DNA from: Streptomyces mangrovisoli
GTDB taxonomy: Bacteria > Actinomycetota > Actinomycetes > Streptomycetales > Streptomycetaceae
Direction: 5' to 3'
Assembly (NCBI RefSeq): GCF_000974985.2
Contig: NZ_LAVA02000097.1
Location: forward strand, 62,001 to 126,000
Length of the DNA stretch: 64,000 nt
In this document: positions 50,254 to 61,942 of the stretch, piece after piece
How the letters are laid out: each line of letters starts with the position of its first letter
How positions within the stretch are numbered: the first letter of the stretch is position 1
Program-made: the position numbers and the translations under genes
Notes under the pieces: model-generated
Seen by the model: the letters and a program-made list of their open reading frames with translations, nothing else
The model's database searches: none
What the model was told of the DNA's origin: nothing

Positions 50254-53200
50254 ATGTCATTCCACACAGGTCGTCCCTCTGTCCCGGGGCCCTGGGAGGA
50301 ACTGCGGAACCATCCCGGCGGCGGACACGACGACCACGGCAATCACGGCGACGACGGACCCGGCTGGGGCGGGGGCGGAGGCGGCTGGTTCGGCAGGCAC
50401 CGCCCTCCCTTCACGGGCGAGCACCCGCATCCCGATGAGCACGACGGCCCCGGCCCCGCCGATCCGAATGATCCGCATGACCCGCACGGCCCGCATGACC
50501 CTCCCGATGCCACCGACAGGCACCGCTGCCCCGACAAGCCCGCGGACGCGCCTGCGCAGGGCTGCGCGGATGTCACGGAGGGACCGTTCCGGGTGACGCG
50601 GCCGTCGGACATGCTCGTCGTCGACCTCGGCCTGGTCAATCTGCGGTTCGACGGCCACCGCCTGGTACGGCGAGACCCGGCGAAGCCCGCTTTCGTCCTC
50701 GCCGGGCTGCCACCGCAGCACGTGCTGGAAGAGGCTCCGCTCTCGCTCGACGCCGTACCCGGCTCGGTGCCGGCCACCACCGCGGGAGCGACCTGGCTGG
50801 CCTTCTCGGTACCGGGCGACGCGGCCGGCCTGGACCTTTCGCTGGCCGCGCTGCTGGACTGGAAGCATCTCGTGCCGCTGACGGTGCCGGTCGGAATGCA
50901 CACCCCGGACACACCGGGGACCACGGTCTTCCAGGGCGTCCCCAGGAGCGTCGTCGAGTTCCCCACTCGCCTGCTGATCACCTACGACGAGCCGGTGACC
51001 TGGCTGGCTTCCCCGCCCCCCCCCAACCGGCAGGCGGACGCCTGGCGTTGTGGCACGCGCGACTGCTCGGCGGCGACAACAGCAACAACCAGGTTCTGCT
51101 CCGGGCCTTCGCGACGGCCGGCGACGCCGGCACGCCACCCCCTGACAGTCCTCTCGGCGCCGCGGACCTCCAGGACCTTGTCACCCTCACCAGCCGGGAC
51201 GAACTCATCGGCCCCGGTGGCGCCCCCATCGACGTCCCGAGCGCGCCGCTGCGCGCCGAGCAGTTCATCGTCACCGCCCTGGGCGCCTCGGCGCACCTGC
51301 ACGGCGCCTGGGAAGAAGCGCCGGAAACCGACAGGTCGGCGTACGAGGTGGCCGGTCGGCCGCTGCCCGGCTTGACGGCATACGACCACATCACGGGCCT
51401 GGGACGTGATCAGTACGTCCATGTCGTCCACCCCGGCCGCCTCTGCACGGGTCATGAGGCCCTGTGCGTCACGGAGTTCAAACGGGTCTTCGTCGCCCGC
51501 CCGGACGACGGCATCGTCGCCTACCTCCACCGGGAGGATCACGTCGTCCTCAAACAGCCGGAAGTGGACTACGGATCGGCCGGGTTCACCTACGAGGGGC
51601 GCGAGATGCCCTTCCGTACGCTGCACATCACCGACCGCACCACCCCCGTGATCGAGGAGCCACCGGACAACGCCTCCTTCTGGGTCACACTGAAGAGCTC
51701 CGGCGACGACCACGAGTTCACGGTCATCGGCACGGACCACGAAGGGCGGAAGGTCAGCTTCACGATGCCCCTGGTGTTCGTGCCCCACGGCGTGAAGGAA
51801 CCGATGCTGGAGGCCCGTTACGCGGAGAAACCGCAGAGCCCGGACCCGGCCAAGGACCGAACCAGACGATCCATGGGCGGTCAGTCGATGGCCATGGCAC
51901 AACCGCCCGCCGGCGCACCCGGCAGCACCTGCCACGCGGTGGACACACTGACCTTCGGGTTCGGGACCATCGGTGCCGAACCGGGAGGCGACCACATGGA
52001 GGTCGGGCTACCCCACGTGAGGGCCGCCACGGTCCGCGTCGCCGCAGTCGAGCAGTTCGCCCCGAACGCCGGCTTCCTCGACGTCACCTTCAACTCCACC
52101 TACCTCAAGCAGACCATGCAGCGCCACCCGGCCGGCGCCTATCTCGATCTTCAGGCCCCGGTCGACCTCACGCTCGGGGCCGAGAAGGCCGGCGGGATCG
52201 CCAGTCCCAAGTCCGCCCTCAAACTCGTCACCGCCCAAGCCGGCGTCGTCCCCGACGTCTTCAAGGCGGACGAGACCGGCGCCATCGTCGACGCGGCACA
52301 ACACAGCGACATCGTGAAGGCATTCGCCGGAGCCAGGCTGCTCGGGCTCATCGATCTCGGACGGGTCCTCAGGACTCTCGTGAAGGACGACCTCACCGCC
52401 GTACAGAATTACACCGACGACCAGATCCAGCACGCCCTGGACGCCGCGGACGGCGTACTGCCGGTACCGGTACTGCGCATCCGCGATCTGGCCGACGGAA
52501 AGAGCAAGGAACTCCGCTACGTGTGGAAGACCCGGCTGGCCAATCCGCAAGCCCCGCCCGAGAAGGGCGAGCTGCCGGACGTCATCGACGCCCGCAACGC
52601 CACGCTGACTCTGGACGCCCGCACCGTCCGTTCGCAGGACGGCGCCGCCCGGACCACCGTGGAAGGCCGGTTGAGCGACTTCGCGCTGGAGTTCGCCGAC
52701 GTGGCCCGCGTCGAGATCGCCGACCTCAGGTTCAGGACCGGCCCGGGCAAGAAGCCCGACGTGACGGCCGACGGGGTGGAGGTGAAGTTCGAGGGCGCGC
52801 TGGAATTCATCAACACCCTGCGCAGCGCGCTGCCCGCCGACGTCTTCGGGGCGGGCGCGTACGTCGACGTCGGTCCCGGCGGCGTCACCGCGGGCTACAA
52901 GCTCACCCTCCCCACCATCGGCATCGGCGTCTTCACCCTGTCGAACGTCGCGGTGCTGGCCGAACTCAAGATCCCGTTCGACGACGGGACGGGCGTCACG
53001 TTCCGCTTCTCTGTCGCCGAGCGAGAGCATCCGTTCATCGTCACCGTGTCCCTGTTCGGCGGCGGTGGCTACTTCTCGCTGCTGGTCGACGCGGCCCGAG
53101 GGGTCCGGCAGATCGAAGGTGCCATCGAGTTCGGCGGTGCCGTGGCGCTCGATCTCGGGGTCGCGAGCGGCGGGGTCTCGGTGATGGCGGGCATCCGCTT

Positions 53201-53510
53201 CTCGCTCTCCGACACGGACGCCTCGCTCACCGGCTACCTACGCTGCAACGGCTTCCTGTCCGTGCTCGGGATCGTCACCGTGTCCGTCGAGTTCTACCTG
53301 CAACTCACGTACGAGAAGCGCAAGGACATCCACCAGTCGGTGATCAGCGGCAGGGGGACGCTCACGGTCAGCGTGCGGATCGCCTTCTTCAGCAAGTCCG
53401 TCTCCCTCAGCCTCGAGCGCAGCTTCGCCGGCGCGCCGGGCGACCCGTCCTTCTCCGACTGCGTGCTGGAATCGCACTGGCGCGAGTACTGCGAGGCGTA
53501 CGCTCCTTGA
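50254..53510 (+). pseudogene. Giant protein of unknown function, interrupted by a C9 frameshift
   Basis: ATG 50254 (GAGG upstream) opens a Gly/His/Asp-rich N-terminus (HHPD, DPHDPHGPHDPP) followed by a structured domain to TWLASPPPP. The frame then runs into non-sense at a run of nine C (51016-51024). One more C would continue it as QPAGGRLALWHARLLGGDNS and on to 53510, giving about 1085 residues. The second part is beta-rich, with strands such as GYKLTLPTIGIGVFTLSNVA, HPFIVTVSLFGGGGYFSLLV and GVASGGVSVMAGIRFSLSD. No signal peptide is seen, and I do not know the family. A sequencing error, true inactivation or slippage in the C-run are all possible. Confidence 0.7.
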
Positions 53511-53524
53511 CTCCGGGAGGCGAC

Positions 53525-56500
53525 ATGCCGCTCGAACAGCACATCAACTGGACCGTTCTCCCGGCCGGGTTGTCGGACGACGGCACGCAGGTCCGGGTGT
53601 CGGTGTTCATCGCCCCCCGCCTGCAGCCCGAGAACGGGGCCGGCACCCTGGCGGACTTCCCCGATTTCGTCGACTGGCCGGCCCGGCTCGAGGACGCCAC
53701 CTTCGTGTTCGCCGCCGGGGAGGACGGAACAGGGGCCGCCCCACCCCGGCAGCTCGATCCCTTCACCGACTCGTTGAGACCTCAAAGCCCTTCATTCGAC
53801 GGGGAGTTGTGGACCAGCCTGTTCCACGAGGACACTCCGCTCCAACCGTTCTCCTTCGCCGCACCTGGCGAGCGCGAGATGCGTACCTATTCGGCCGGCC
53901 AGGTCAGCGCTTACACGAAGCAGGTCTACGGACGTGCGGCGCTGCGCTCGCCCGAGACGCCACCGCCCACGCGGCAGGCACTGGGCCTTCCGAGCACGGC
54001 CTCCGGGGACGTTCTGCACGGCCATCCCCAGCTCGGCGGGGGCGCCCCGCATTCCGGTGGTGCGGGCGCCGACGCCCCGGGCCCGCAGGACGGCGGTGAG
54101 GTGCCCTCCGAGTTGGCGGGACTCAACGCGTTCCACAGCGTGCCCGAGCCGAGCGGCACCGCCGGCGGGCAGACGATCGCTGGGCACGCGGAGGGGCCCA
54201 CCCCGCCGAAGCCGCCGTCGTTGCCTCCGGCCGACTTCCACACGATACTCACCGCGCTCGGCGACCACCCCGTGCTGTTGCGACACCTCGGACTCGTCCT
54301 GGACTTCCTCCTGCCCGCCGACCGGGTTCCGTCCTCCGCGGGCCAGGGGCTGCTGAGCGTCGTCCCGCACTGGACGTCCGCTCTGCACCAAGGCGCGTAC
54401 GACGTCTCCTGCCGCACCCGTTACGTCTTCGGCGCCGACCCCCTCGAACCCGCCCGCCGGGTCTTCGTCCCCGCGGCCCAGGCCGCCGCCGACGGCGACC
54501 CACTGGCGTCACCGTCCCGCGGCCTCGTGGTGCTGGACGGAGACTTCTCCCTCGAACAGGCCGACACGGACGGCGCCGCCTTCAAGATGCTGTCGGTCCC
54601 CGAGGACGCGGTCGGCCTGTCCCCCGTGCGCACCCACGGGCTCTCCCTGGTCCGGGACAACCGCGCGGACAGTCTCACGACGGAGTTCCGACGCGCGGCC
54701 GACAACGAGGGGGCCTTCACCGCGACGGTCTCGGGGATGCGACCGACCGACGGTGCGCCGGCCGCCGTGACCCCGGCAGCCGGCGCCGACACGCCCCAGG
54801 GCCCGCAGGCCCCGTCCCCGCAGCAGCCGCAGGACGGCTCCACCGCGCCCGTACTGGTGGCACAGGACGTGGTGCGTGGCCACCGGCTGGACATCTGGGA
54901 CGAGACACGGCAGGCGTGGTACTCGTTGCACGAGCGCATCGTGGAGTACCGGAAGCCCGGTGCCGGGCCCCTCCTGCTCACCGCCTCCGACGAAGGCTGC
55001 TTCCAGGCACACCTCGCCTCACCGCCGGATCACCTCGTCCCGTCGCACACGCCGCCGCCCCTGTACGTACCCGAAACGCTCGTCACATGGAACGGGTACT
55101 CGGCGTCGGCGAGCCGGCCCGGCCTGGTGCTGGACACCGACCCGGGCGCGCCCGACGAGAACCGGCCGCCCAACAAGCCGGTGGAACCCAACAACGACGC
55201 ACCTCCGGGAATCCCGCTGGAGATCACGGTCAGGGCGCGGCCGGGCTCACTGCCCAGACTGCGCTTCGGCCGTCAGTACCGCGTACGGCTGCGCACCGTG
55301 GACCTGGCGGGCAACGGGCTCGGTCCGACGGAGGCCGCCGCCGCCTAGGCCCAGCCCGGCGTAGTGCTCCCGGCCACCGGCACACAGTGCTTCCAACGGT
55401 TCGAGGCCGTCCCCGCCCCGGCGGTGGTACCCCGGCTTCCCTTCGGCGAAGGGGCCTCCACCACTCGGCTGGTCGTGCGGAGCAGCCCTGGGGCCGATCC
55501 GCCTCCGGCCGGACCTCCCGGACCCGCGACGAAGCCGACGGTGGCCCTGGCCGACGTCCGGTTGGGCCAGACCGGTGAGTCCGTCCGCACGGTCCAGGAG
55601 GCCCTCATCGCCGAGGGCCGTCCTCTCGTGGGTGGCGCGGACGGCGTCTTCGGCGAGGAGACGAGGAAGGCGTACGCCGCGGAGCAACGCGCGCAGGGCT
55701 TCTCGGGGGCCGACGCCAACGGAAGCCCCGGCTGCCGCTCCCTCACCGAACTCGGCCGCAAGAGCGGCTTCACCGTCGACTGCGGCAACGGCCCCGAACC
55801 GGCGCAGGACATCACCGCGGAGCAGTTCGCGGCGGACTTCGCCCGGTCCCCCTTCGTCACGTCGCAGGGGCACGTCGCGTACCAGGCGGTCGACGAACGG
55901 CACCTGGTGGCGCCGAAGGCTTCGCTTCAGTGCGTGGAACGGCACGGGCTGCTGGACGCGGCGATCGGTTCCACCGATCACAACGCCCAGGACGTGGCCT
56001 ACGCGCTGGCGACCCGGGAGAGCGGTTCGCTGAGCGACCCGCGGCCGGGCGTGCGGCTGGAGCCCGTCGAGTCGCCCGCGGCGGACGCCGGCCACCCTGC
56101 GACGATCGCCGTACACACGAACGAATCGGTCGAACTGCCCTATCTTACCGATCCGCTCTCCACGGGGGCCGTTCTGCTGGGCCTTCCGGGACTGCCCGAC
56201 GGTCAGGCCTTCAGCGTCCCCTGGAGCGGCGACGTCTGGCACCGGCCCAGGTCCTTCCGGATTCGGCTGGTCGAGGGCGCGGCGCCGCCTCGCTTCGACG
56301 ACGCCTCGCGGGTGCTGGTCGTGTCGCTGCCCAAGGGCGCCGTGGCGAGCGTCCGGGTGTGTTCCGGCATCGACTTCGACGCGAACCTCATGGGCATGGC
56401 CTCGTGGTACCGCAAGGCCGCGGACCAGGCGGCCGCGGCCGCGCCGGACGCGGGCGACGCCGCCGGGACGCCCGCAGTCGCGGCAGGTGCGCAGCAGCCG

Positions 56501-58444
56501 GACCCGGTCCTCGACCTGGCCGGTGCCAGCCGGCATTGGATGTTCACGCCGTGGCACGAGCTGACTCTGGTGCACGCGGTCCAACGACCGTTGAGGACGC
56601 CGGTGCTGAGCCTGTCGCCGCCGACGGCTCCCCGGCCGGTCGGCGCGACGGCACAGCACCTCGCGGGCACCGTCGCACTGGACGAGGCCAGCACGGGCCG
56701 CGTCGACCTCGTCGCCGAATGGACGGAGGTGACGGACGCCGCGTCGTCGGACGCCGTCTCGTCGGACGCCGTCTTGTCGGACGCCGTCTTGTCGGACGCC
56801 GTCTCGTCGGAGAACGCCCCTTCAGACGGCGCCCCTTCGGACGGAACCTCTTCAGACCGGGCCACAGCGGCGGACAGCACCTCCTCCGGCGCCGAGATCC
56901 GCACGATCACCACGCCGGTCTTCGGGCTCCTGACCGCGCGGGCGGATCCGCCCGGAACCCCCGGGCCCCAGGTCGCCGTACTCCAGAACGGCATTCTCAC
57001 GTTCAGCACCCAGGCGTCCGAGGACAGGGCCACGGCGGCCGGGAACGCGGCGCGAGCGGCCGACGACCAGTCAAGGGAAGCCCAGGCGGCCGCCGCGGCC
57101 TCCGCCGCCGCGGCGAAGACGGCAGCCGACCAGGGCGACGTCGACGCGGCCGACCGGCACACAGCCGAAGCGGTCGCCTCCCGGGCTTCGGCCGTCGAGG
57201 CAGCGGCCCGGGCCGCCGTCGTTCCGGTCGTCCTCCATCGGCACGAGTTCGGCGACACCAGACACCGCACCGTGCGCTACCACCCCGTGGCCGGCAGCAG
57301 GTTCGGCGACTGCTTCCCGCCGCAGTTCGCCGATCCCGGCAACGACGCGCTGACCGTCGAGGGCGCCGCACAGGAATACTCCGTGCTCAGCAGCGCGGCG
57401 CCGACGGCCCCACGCCTGCTGTACTGCATGCCCACCCTCGCCCGGGAACGTGTGGACGATCCCTCCGGTGCCATCGTGCAGCGCCGACGCGGTGGCGGCA
57501 TCCGGGTGTTCGTGGACCGCCCCTGGTACTCCTCCGGAGAGGGGGAACTCCTCGGCGTGGTGCTGGGCGAGCCACCGGGAGGGGACCCCGGCTCCGTGCG
57601 CGACTCCTGGGTCACCCTGATGGGCCGCGACCCCGTCCACCGGTCCGCGCCGGTCCTCGCCCCGACCCCGGACATGTTCCCGAACGCCGTGCAGCGGTCC
57701 GGGAAGCTGTCCGTCCCCACGCCGACCGGACCGCTCCCCGTCACGGTCGTCGGCTTCCCCCCGCAGTTCGACGACACCGAGAAGGGCGGCCGCTGGTACT
57801 TCGACCTGGAGCTGGACACCGGGGACGCATGCATGCCGTTCGTCCGGCTCGCGCTGGTCCGCTACCAGCCGGAGTCGATACCGGGGCAGGAGATCTCCCC
57901 GGTCGTTCTCGCCGACCTCGTGCGCCCCCTGCCCGACCGCGAGCTGACGGTCAGGCCAGGCCCTGCGCTCTCGGTGAGCGTCAAGGGCCCCTCCTGGGAC
58001 CCCACGGACTCCGCGCCACCCCGCATCACCGCCGTACTGCAACGCCGACACGACAGCGTCACCGACGACGACCTCGGCTGGGTGACCCTCGACGACACCT
58101 CCACCCTTCTCACCTCGGTCGACGCGGACTCCTCCCATCGGCCCTTCTACACGGGCCAGGTCCCGATGCCGCAGTCGACCGGACCCGGGGTACCGCTGCG
58201 CCTGACGGTCATCGAGACCGAGGGACTTCCCGCCGAGGCCGGGGGCAAAGCCGAGGCCGAGGCCGGAACCGGAGCCGCAGCCGGAGCCGCCCCAGGGGAC
58301 GCGCCCGCACCCCCGCCACTGCCAGGGCCCGTCCTGTACTGCGACACCGTCGATCTCACGGCGGGACCGAGCGGTGGCGAGGGAGACGACGGCCACGGAC
58401 ACGACTGGCACAGGTGGTGGCACGGCGGCTTCCCTCGCCCGTGA
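53525..58444 (+). pseudogene. Giant protein with PG_binding_1 domain, interrupted by an in-frame TAG
   Basis: ATG 53525 (GGGAGG upstream) opens MPLEQHINWTVLPAGLSDDG. A TAG at 55346-55348 ends the frame after PTEAAAA, yet the same frame continues at once as AQPGVVLPATGTQCFQRFEA to 58444. That would be a protein of about 1640 residues. The part after the stop has no ribosome-binding site of its own. It contains a peptidoglycan-binding-like domain (VRLGQTGESVRTVQEALIAE) at about 55555-55760, a Ser/Asp repeat tract, an Ala-rich coiled region and a His/Gly-rich end (HGHDWHRWWHGG). It directly follows the other giant gene, so the two form one locus of unknown function. Confidence 0.68.
56744..56803 (+). 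repeat. Four 15-bp tandem repeats encoding Ser-Asp-rich units
   Basis: Four consecutive 15-bp units of TCGTCGGACGCCGTC (first base pair of the codon TC or TT) lie at 56744-56803. They encode repeated SSDAV/LSDAV, followed by related SSENAPSDGAPSDG. Copy-number changes would keep the frame. Confidence 0.85.
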
Positions 58445-58528
58445 TGCGTACGGTCCCGCCCGGCCACAGCCGGACACGCACCGGGTCGTCCTCGGCCGCA
58501 CGCAGGACCTCGGTCGCCCCGTCACCGT

Positions 58529-61162
58529 TCAGGACAAAAGCTCGACGTACCCGTCGCCCCCGTGCACACGAATGCGCTGCCCGTCGCGGATCAGCCGGGT
58601 GGCTCCCTCCACCCCCACGACCGCGGGCAGGCCGTACTCGCGGGCGATGACGGCGCCGTGGGTCATCAGACCGCCCACCTCCGTCACGAGGCCCGCGACG
58701 GCCACGAACAGCGGCGACCAGCTGGGGTCCGTGAACGGCGTAACGAGGATGTCGCCCGCTTCGAGATCGGCGTCCGCCATGTCGAGGACGACGCGGGCCC
58801 GGCCTTCGACGGTCCCGGCGGACACGGCCAGGCCGATCAGGGCGCCGTCCGGCAGGCCGTCGCGCCGGTAGGCCCCGACGACGGCCTCCCCGTCCGAGGT
58901 CAGCACCCGCGGCGGCGTGAGCGCCCGGTACGACCGGAACTCCTCCCTGCGCCGCCGCACGAGCCCGTCGTCCACCCGCCGCGTCCGCACGACGTCGCGG
59001 AACTCCTGGAACGTGAGGTAGAAGACGTCCTCCGGGTCGGCGAGCACGCCGGCCTCCACCAACCGCGCGGCTTCCTCCAGCAGGGCCCGCTTGTACACGA
59101 AGGTGCGGCGGACGATGCCGTACTTCGGATACTCCCGGTACCCGGCGAACGCTCTGACCTGGTCGATCATCCGCTTGGTGGCCTCGGCCCGCCGATCCCC
59201 GTCAGGAAGGGCCCGCAGCCGGGACAGCACCTCCCGCTCCTTCTGCTCGGCCTTGCGCTCTCCCAGCTGAAAACGCCGCTCGGCTGCTCCCGGTTCGAAG
59301 TTCCGGACATTGTCGAGGATCACCGGCACGAGCGTGGCGGGCTGCTCGCTCCACCGTGGCCTCGTGATGTCGATCTCCCCCACGCAGCGCATGCCGTACC
59401 GGTCGAGGTAGCCCTCGATGGCCTCGCGTGCCTCCACCCCGCCGTCGCACTTCACCAGTTCGTCCAGGAAGCCCTCGTCCTGGACGCCGACGACCCGCAG
59501 GAACGCGGTCACCTCCGGATGCGGACGGATCACGTCCGCGACGTCGAGCAGGTCGAGGCCCATCTCCGACGTGATGTTGTCCGACGCGGACAGCGTCAGC
59601 GTGTCAGCGGCGTTCTTCTCGCCGAGCCACTCCCCCAGCATGTCGTTGAGCCACCAGGTCGCCTCCATTCCCGCCATGATCGCGCGCATGTTGAGCGGAT
59701 CACCGAGCACCCGCTTGTGCTCCTCGAAGGCCTCCAGCAGGAAGTCGAAGAGCGCCGGTCCCGTCTTCGACCGGATGTCGCGTTCCAGGGCCGCGACGGA
59801 CGCCCGGTTGCGTGCGATCAGCTCGGGGACGATGGCCGGGTCGGCCTCGGCCGGGGTGGACACGACACCGGCAGGCGGGGCGCCGGGGCCCGCGTCAGGG
59901 AGTTCGTCGGGGAGCGCGGGGAGGAACCCCTCGTGGGCGAGGACCGTCTCCAGGGCGTCCCGGACCAGCGGATCGCCTCGGCCCATGACCTCCAACAGGG
60001 CGGCGCGGCCCGCGGGCGAGGCCAGTCGGGGAGCGACGTCGACGAACAGCCTCCCGCCGGCCTCGTGCATCTCCACCATGGCCGTCAGCCGCCACATGGA
60101 CAGGCCCAGCGGCTTCATCGGGTCCGTCATCATCTGCTGATGCCCGACGGAGACGTAGACGTGGTGCTCCCCGTCCGTCCTCTCGGGGACGGGGAACAGC
60201 GTCGTGACCGGCCGGCTCTGCACGATCCGGAAACCGTCGTCGACCAGGCACCATTCGATGTCCTGCGGACGTCCGAAGTGTGCCTCGATACGTCGCCCCA
60301 GCCCCACGAGCCGCACGACCTGCGCATCCGTCAGAGCCGGCCGCTCCTGCCGCCGCGCCTCGACCGCGACTTCGTGTGTGCCGCCGGACGGAAGCGGCTG
60401 CACGGCGCGCCGCTTGGCCGAGATCGTCCTGGCGACGATCTCGCCGCCGCGGACCTTGAAGACGTCCGGGTTCACCAGGCCCGAGACCAGCGCCTCACCG
60501 AGTCCGAAGCCCGCGTCCACGGTGGCGACCTTCCGGTTGCCCGTCACGGGGTCGGCCGTGAACAGGACCCCGGACGCCTCCGGGAAGACCATCCGCTGCA
60601 CGACCACCGCCATGAGGACCGTGCGGTCGTCGATGCCGTTACGCCGGCGGTAGGTCACGGCCCGCTCCGTGAACAGCGAGGCCCAGCACCGGCTGACGTG
60701 CCGCAGAATCTCCGTCGGCCCCACGACGTTCAGGTACGTGTCCTGCTGGCCCGCGAAGGAGGCCGTGGGCAGGTCCTCGGCCGTGGCGCTGGACCGGACG
60801 GCGTACGCGGACCGCTCACCGAACCGGGCCAGCGCGGCGGTGATCTCGGCCGCCAGATCGCCGGGGACGGCGATCTCCTCCACGGTCCTGCGGATCCGCG
60901 CGCCGAGCGTCCGCATCGTCTCCCGGTCCTCCGGGTCCGCGCGGGACAACTCGTCGAGCAGATCGTCGATCGACGGCGCCTCGGCCATGATCCGGCGAAA
61001 GGCCTCCGTCGTCACGCAGAAGCCGTCCGGCACGCCGACGCCCTCGATCCGCACCAGCCCGCCCAACTGCGCGCCTTTTCCGCCGACGGTCGCGACCTGT
61101 GTCTCGTCGACGTCGTGAAGATCCGAGACGTACGGCCCGTAGGCCCCGTACGGCCCGGTCAT
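58529..61162 (-). CDS. rph: Rifamycin-inactivating phosphotransferase
   Basis: Encodes 877 residues from ATG 61162, with GGAGGTG upstream. The domain order is that of RPH. An ATP-grasp-type nucleotide domain (TVGGKGAQLGGLVRIEGVGV, YAVRSSATAEDLPTASFAGQ) is followed by a rifampicin-binding region (HHVYVSVGHQQMMTDPMKPL to about 780). The C-terminal phospho-His domain has catalytic His835 in GGLMTHGAVIAREYGLP. RPH transfers the beta-phosphate of ATP through this His to a hydroxyl of the rifamycin ansa chain and inactivates the drug. Sequence recall gives very close agreement with known actinobacterial RPH. No RAE-type element was recognised upstream. Confidence 0.95.
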   Translation of the reverse strand: MTGPYGAYGPYVSDLHDVDETQVATVGGKGAQLGGLVRIEGVGVPDGFCVTTEAFRRIMAEAPSIDDLLDELSRADPEDRETMRTLGARIRRTVEEIAVPGDLAAEITAALARFGERSAYAVRSSATAEDLPTASFAGQQDTYLNVVGPTEILRHVSRCWASLFTERAVTYRRRNGIDDRTVLMAVVVQRMVFPEASGVLFTADPVTGNRKVATVDAGFGLGEALVSGLVNPDVFKVRGGEIVARTISAKRRAVQPLPSGGTHEVAVEARRQERPALTDAQVVRLVGLGRRIEAHFGRPQDIEWCLVDDGFRIVQSRPVTTLFPVPERTDGEHHVYVSVGHQQMMTDPMKPLGLSMWRLTAMVEMHEAGGRLFVDVAPRLASPAGRAALLEVMGRGDPLVRDALETVLAHEGFLPALPDELPDAGPGAPPAGVVSTPAEADPAIVPELIARNRASVAALERDIRSKTGPALFDFLLEAFEEHKRVLGDPLNMRAIMAGMEATWWLNDMLGEWLGEKNAADTLTLSASDNITSEMGLDLLDVADVIRPHPEVTAFLRVVGVQDEGFLDELVKCDGGVEAREAIEGYLDRYGMRCVGEIDITRPRWSEQPATLVPVILDNVRNFEPGAAERRFQLGERKAEQKEREVLSRLRALPDGDRRAEATKRMIDQVRAFAGYREYPKYGIVRRTFVYKRALLEEAARLVEAGVLADPEDVFYLTFQEFRDVVRTRRVDDGLVRRRREEFRSYRALTPPRVLTSDGEAVVGAYRRDGLPDGALIGLAVSAGTVEGRARVVLDMADADLEAGDILVTPFTDPSWSPLFVAVAGLVTEVGGLMTHGAVIAREYGLPAVVGVEGATRLIRDGQRIRVHGGDGYVELLS

Positions 61163-61549
61163 CGCGACACCTCCGGAGCGATCGTGTTCCGCCGCACGGC
61201 GATGGCCCATCGCGTCACGGACGCCTCCCACCTTGTCACCGCTTTGTCGAGTCCGAGTCCCATGCCGACACCATCCTCGCCCCTGACGTGCCTCCTGCTG
61301 ACGTGTTCTGACGCGTCGTCCGCTTTCGCGGCGGTCGAGAAATTGTTCCCTGCAGAAACTGGTGCGGACAGAAGATGGGGGATATCAAGTTGAAGGTGAA
61401 ATCTCAAGGTTGAGGCGTCACATTCATTCTTCTGTCGGTGGCTTGCCAACCGGCTCTGAGCAGCACAAACTGTAAATGATGACGTAGAGCCCCATGGCCG
61501 GTCGAAACTCTGCGCCGCCCCGACGAGTATGTCCAGAGGGGCTGATCCC
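61163..61549. promoter_or_regulatory. Divergent region between rph and the EACC1-caspase pair
   Basis: This 387-bp region must contain promoters for rph (minus) and the EACC1 gene (plus). It is noticeably less GC-rich at 61330-61480. I searched by eye for the inverted repeat reported upstream of rifamycin-inducible genes (RAE) and did not find a convincing one. Confidence 0.5.
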
Positions 61550-61942
61550 GTGGAGAACTCACTGCACATCCTTCTTGCCGACGAGAACGCGGAACCCGAA
61601 CGTGTGGCGGAGCTGACCGGCTACCTGCGCGAGGAACTGCTCGATCTCGACGTGGACGACGTCACGGCGCTCCCCGGTGGGGAGGTACCGCCCGGCGCAC
61701 GGGCCGTGGAGGTCGCCGCGATCGGTGCGCTGCTGGTGTCCCTGGGCAGTTCGGCGAACGCGCTCAACCAGGTGATGACCGTCATCCGGTCGTGGCTGGG
61801 CCGGCATCACGAGACGCACCCGTCCTTGCATCTGCAGATGGGCGACGACGTCCTGGAGGTGTCCGAGGCGACCGACGACCAGGTCACAGAGGCGTTCAGG
61901 CTCTTCGTGGAGCGCCATGCACCGGCTGGAGCCCAGCCATGA
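61550..61942 (+). CDS. EACC1-type (effector-associated constant component 1) protein
   Basis: Encodes 130 residues from GTG 61550, with GAGGGG 9 nt upstream; ATG 61529 is an in-frame alternative. An N-terminal alpha/beta part (LHILLADENAEPERVAELTG, LREELLDLDVDDVTALPGGE) is followed by a helix VEVAAIGALLVSLGSSANAL and the RSWLGR and LQMGDDVLEVSEATDDQVTE end. This is the pattern of EACC1, a small constant partner of caspase-like effectors in actinobacterial conflict systems. The stop overlaps the caspase start by 4 bp (ATGA). Its biochemical role is unknown. Confidence 0.85.
   Translation: MENSLHILLADENAEPERVAELTGYLREELLDLDVDDVTALPGGEVPPGARAVEVAAIGALLVSLGSSANALNQVMTVIRSWLGRHHETHPSLHLQMGDDVLEVSEATDDQVTEAFRLFVERHAPAGAQP

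Noticed and set aside
55364..58444. Separate gene starting at GTG 55364
   Set aside because: There is no ribosome-binding site and the frame is continuous with the gene before the TAG, so an interrupted gene is more likely.
61163..61549. Rifamycin-associated element upstream of rph
   Set aside because: I saw no convincing inverted repeat at the expected distance from the start; I cannot confirm it by eye.
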